Below are positions 7,704 through 8,951 of a DNA stretch of 8,951 nucleotides, piece after piece. Each line of letters starts with the position of its first letter. Position 1 is the stretch's first letter. Below the pieces are notes generated by a model. It saw only the letters and a list, made by a program, of their open reading frames with translations, made no database searches and was not told the DNA's origin. Source of the DNA: Dysgonamonadaceae bacterium (GTDB lineage: Bacteria > Bacteroidota > Bacteroidia > Bacteroidales > Azobacteroidaceae); assembly GCA_031287395.1 (NCBI GenBank), contig JAITTA010000242.1:1-8951 (forward strand). Reading direction: 5' to 3'. A program made the position numbers and the translations under genes.

Positions 7704-8897
7704 ATGCCCAAGATATCGACCAGAGGAATTGAGATGCCGGCTTCCCCGATACGAAAACTGGCCCCTCTGTCTGACTCCGCCAAAGCTCGCGGTCTTAAAG
7801 TTTATCACCTGAACATCGGACAACCGGACGTAAAAACTCCGGAGTCTGCACTTGATGCCGTCAGGAATCTAGACCGTAAAATACTGGAATACAGTCCGAG
7901 CGACGGGAATCGCAGTTACCGGGAAAAATTGGTCCGGTATTACTCCCGTTTCAACATAAACGTTGCGTCCGATGATATTATTGTAACAACCGGCGGATCC
8001 GAAGCCGTTTTGTTTGCTTTTATGGCCTGTCTGAATCCCGGAGACGAAATCATTGTCCCCGAACCTTCTTATGCCAATTACATGGCGTTCGCCATTTCGG
8101 CCGGAGCAGTTATCAGATCAGTTCCATCGAGTATCGACAAGGGGTTTGCACTACCTCCGGTAGAAGAATTTGAAAAACTAATCAACGAACGCACCCGTGG
8201 TATCCTGATTTGCAATCCCAACAATCCTACCGGGTATCTTTACAGCCGGACGGAAATGAATAAGATCCGGGACCTGATAAAAAAGTACGATCTTTACCTG
8301 TTCTCAGATGAAGTTTACCGGGAGTTCATCTATACAGGTTCTCCTTATGTCTCAGCGCTTCATCTTGTGGGGATAGAAGAAAATGTAGTGCTTATCGATT
8401 CTGTTTCAAAACGATACAGCGAATGCGGCATTCGTATCGGGACATTAATTACCCGGAATAAAGAACTTCGTAAAACGGTAATGAAATTCTGCCAGGCGCG
8501 TCTGAGTCCCCCGCTACTGGGACAAATTGTTGCGGAAGCTTCTCTGGATATCCCGGATGAATACATGCGTGAAACATACGATGAATACCTCGAAAGGCGT
8601 AATTTTCTAGTTGATAGTTTAAACAAGATTCCGGGAGTTTATTCTCCTATTCCCATGGGGGCATTTTATACCATTGCCAGTTTGCCGGTAAAAGATACAG
8701 ATCATTTTTGTGAATGGTGTTTGTCTGATTTCGAATACGAGGGTCAAACGATCTTCATGGCTCCGGCCTCAGGATTTTACATTACTCCGGGATTGGGGAA
8801 AAATGAAGTCCGGATAGCTTATGTTCTGAAGAAAGAGGATCTGGCAAATGCGATGACGATATTGGAAAAAGCATTGGAAACATATAATAAGTTGTAG
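7704..8897 (+). CDS. Pyridoxal phosphate-dependent aminotransferase, class I/II
   Basis: The 397-residue product is a full-length fold-type I aminotransferase, cytoplasmic, of the aspartate aminotransferase-like group. Visible motifs are MPASPIRKL at 11-19, LNIGQPD at 36-42, the cofactor phosphate-binding loop TGGSEA at 96-101, NPNNPTG at 171-177 (Asn174 contacts the PLP ring), SDEVY at 201-205 (Asp202 binds the ring nitrogen, Tyr205 its oxygen), the Schiff-base lysine Lys236 in SVSKRYSECGIRIG, and Arg370 in EVRIAYV, which should bind the substrate alpha-carboxylate. All catalytic residues are present. The amino acid specificity cannot be read from the sequence, so I give no symbol. There is no Shine-Dalgarno sequence before the ATG. 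It has no visible functional link to the rnf genes. Confidence 0.93.
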   Translation: MPKISTRGIEMPASPIRKLAPLSDSAKARGLKVYHLNIGQPDVKTPESALDAVRNLDRKILEYSPSDGNRSYREKLVRYYSRFNINVASDDIIVTTGGSEAVLFAFMACLNPGDEIIVPEPSYANYMAFAISAGAVIRSVPSSIDKGFALPPVEEFEKLINERTRGILICNPNNPTGYLYSRTEMNKIRDLIKKYDLYLFSDEVYREFIYTGSPYVSALHLVGIEENVVLIDSVSKRYSECGIRIGTLITRNKELRKTVMKFCQARLSPPLLGQIVAEASLDIPDEYMRETYDEYLERRNFLVDSLNKIPGVYSPIPMGAFYTIASLPVKDTDHFCEWCLSDFEYEGQTIFMAPASGFYITPGLGKNEVRIAYVLKKEDLANAMTILEKALETYNKL

Positions 8898-8898
8898 G

Positions 8899-8935
8899 TT
8901 TTACGTTTGGTTGATACACTCCTCCAAACGTAAAA
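8899..8935 (+). terminator. 12-bp hairpin after the aminotransferase gene
   Basis: TTTTACGTTTGG at 8899-8910 and CCAAACGTAAAA at 8924-8935 are exact reverse complements around a 13-base loop, starting 2 bases after the stop codon. The stem has T on its left arm and A on its right, so it could end transcription from either side, but no clean T run follows on the plus strand. I call it a probable terminator on position and perfect pairing. Confidence 0.6.
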
Positions 8936-8951
8936 TGTAAAAACACAATGA

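Overview
The window looks like chromosomal DNA from a gut-type Bacteroidales bacterium. Four things point that way: the rnf gene order rseC-rnfB-C-D-G-E-A, the long cysteine-rich RnfB, a DUF3078-like outer-membrane protein, and promoters of the Bacteroidetes primary sigma type (TTTG, about 19-20 bp, TAnnTTTG). Most genes also lack a Shine-Dalgarno sequence. I cannot name the genus from this sequence; a member of Odoribacteraceae or a neighbouring family is only a guess.

Layout, left to right. Positions 1-198 hold no convincing gene, only weak hairpins and a promoter-like box facing left. Positions 199-5896, all on the minus strand, form one operon. Read in transcription order it is rseC (5896-5483), rnfB (5402-4536), rnfC (4520-3207), rnfD (3138-2161), rnfG (2168-1524), rnfE (1492-902) and rnfA (771-199). 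A well-formed promoter lies just upstream of rseC at 5925-5955, with a 14-bp perfect palindrome behind it at 5974-5987. Upstream of that, also on the minus strand, a predicted outer-membrane beta-barrel gene (7553-6057) has its own promoter candidate. Divergent from it, on the plus strand, is a class I/II PLP aminotransferase (7704-8897), followed by a 12-bp hairpin.

How the genes work together. The six Rnf subunits build a membrane complex that moves electrons between ferredoxin and NAD+ and couples this to Na+ or H+ transport. RnfB takes electrons from ferredoxin through several Fe-S clusters. RnfC carries the NAD(H)/FMN site and two [4Fe-4S] clusters. RnfD and RnfG carry covalent FMN on threonine. 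RnfA and RnfE form the membrane core with a cysteine-ligated iron centre. RseC is a small membrane protein that commonly travels with rnf genes. All the key cofactor residues are present, so the complex looks intact.

The feature least explained by known genes is the 130-bp gap between rnfE and rnfA. It is built from 10-bp repeat units (consensus TACAAGKAGT) and contains a perfect 41-bp inverted repeat around a 34-nt loop. The repeat supplies the last five codons and the stop of rnfE and reaches the start codon of rnfA. It would form a very stable hairpin inside the operon transcript. I found no new multi-gene system; this repeat element and the palindromic operator candidate are the items most worth following up.
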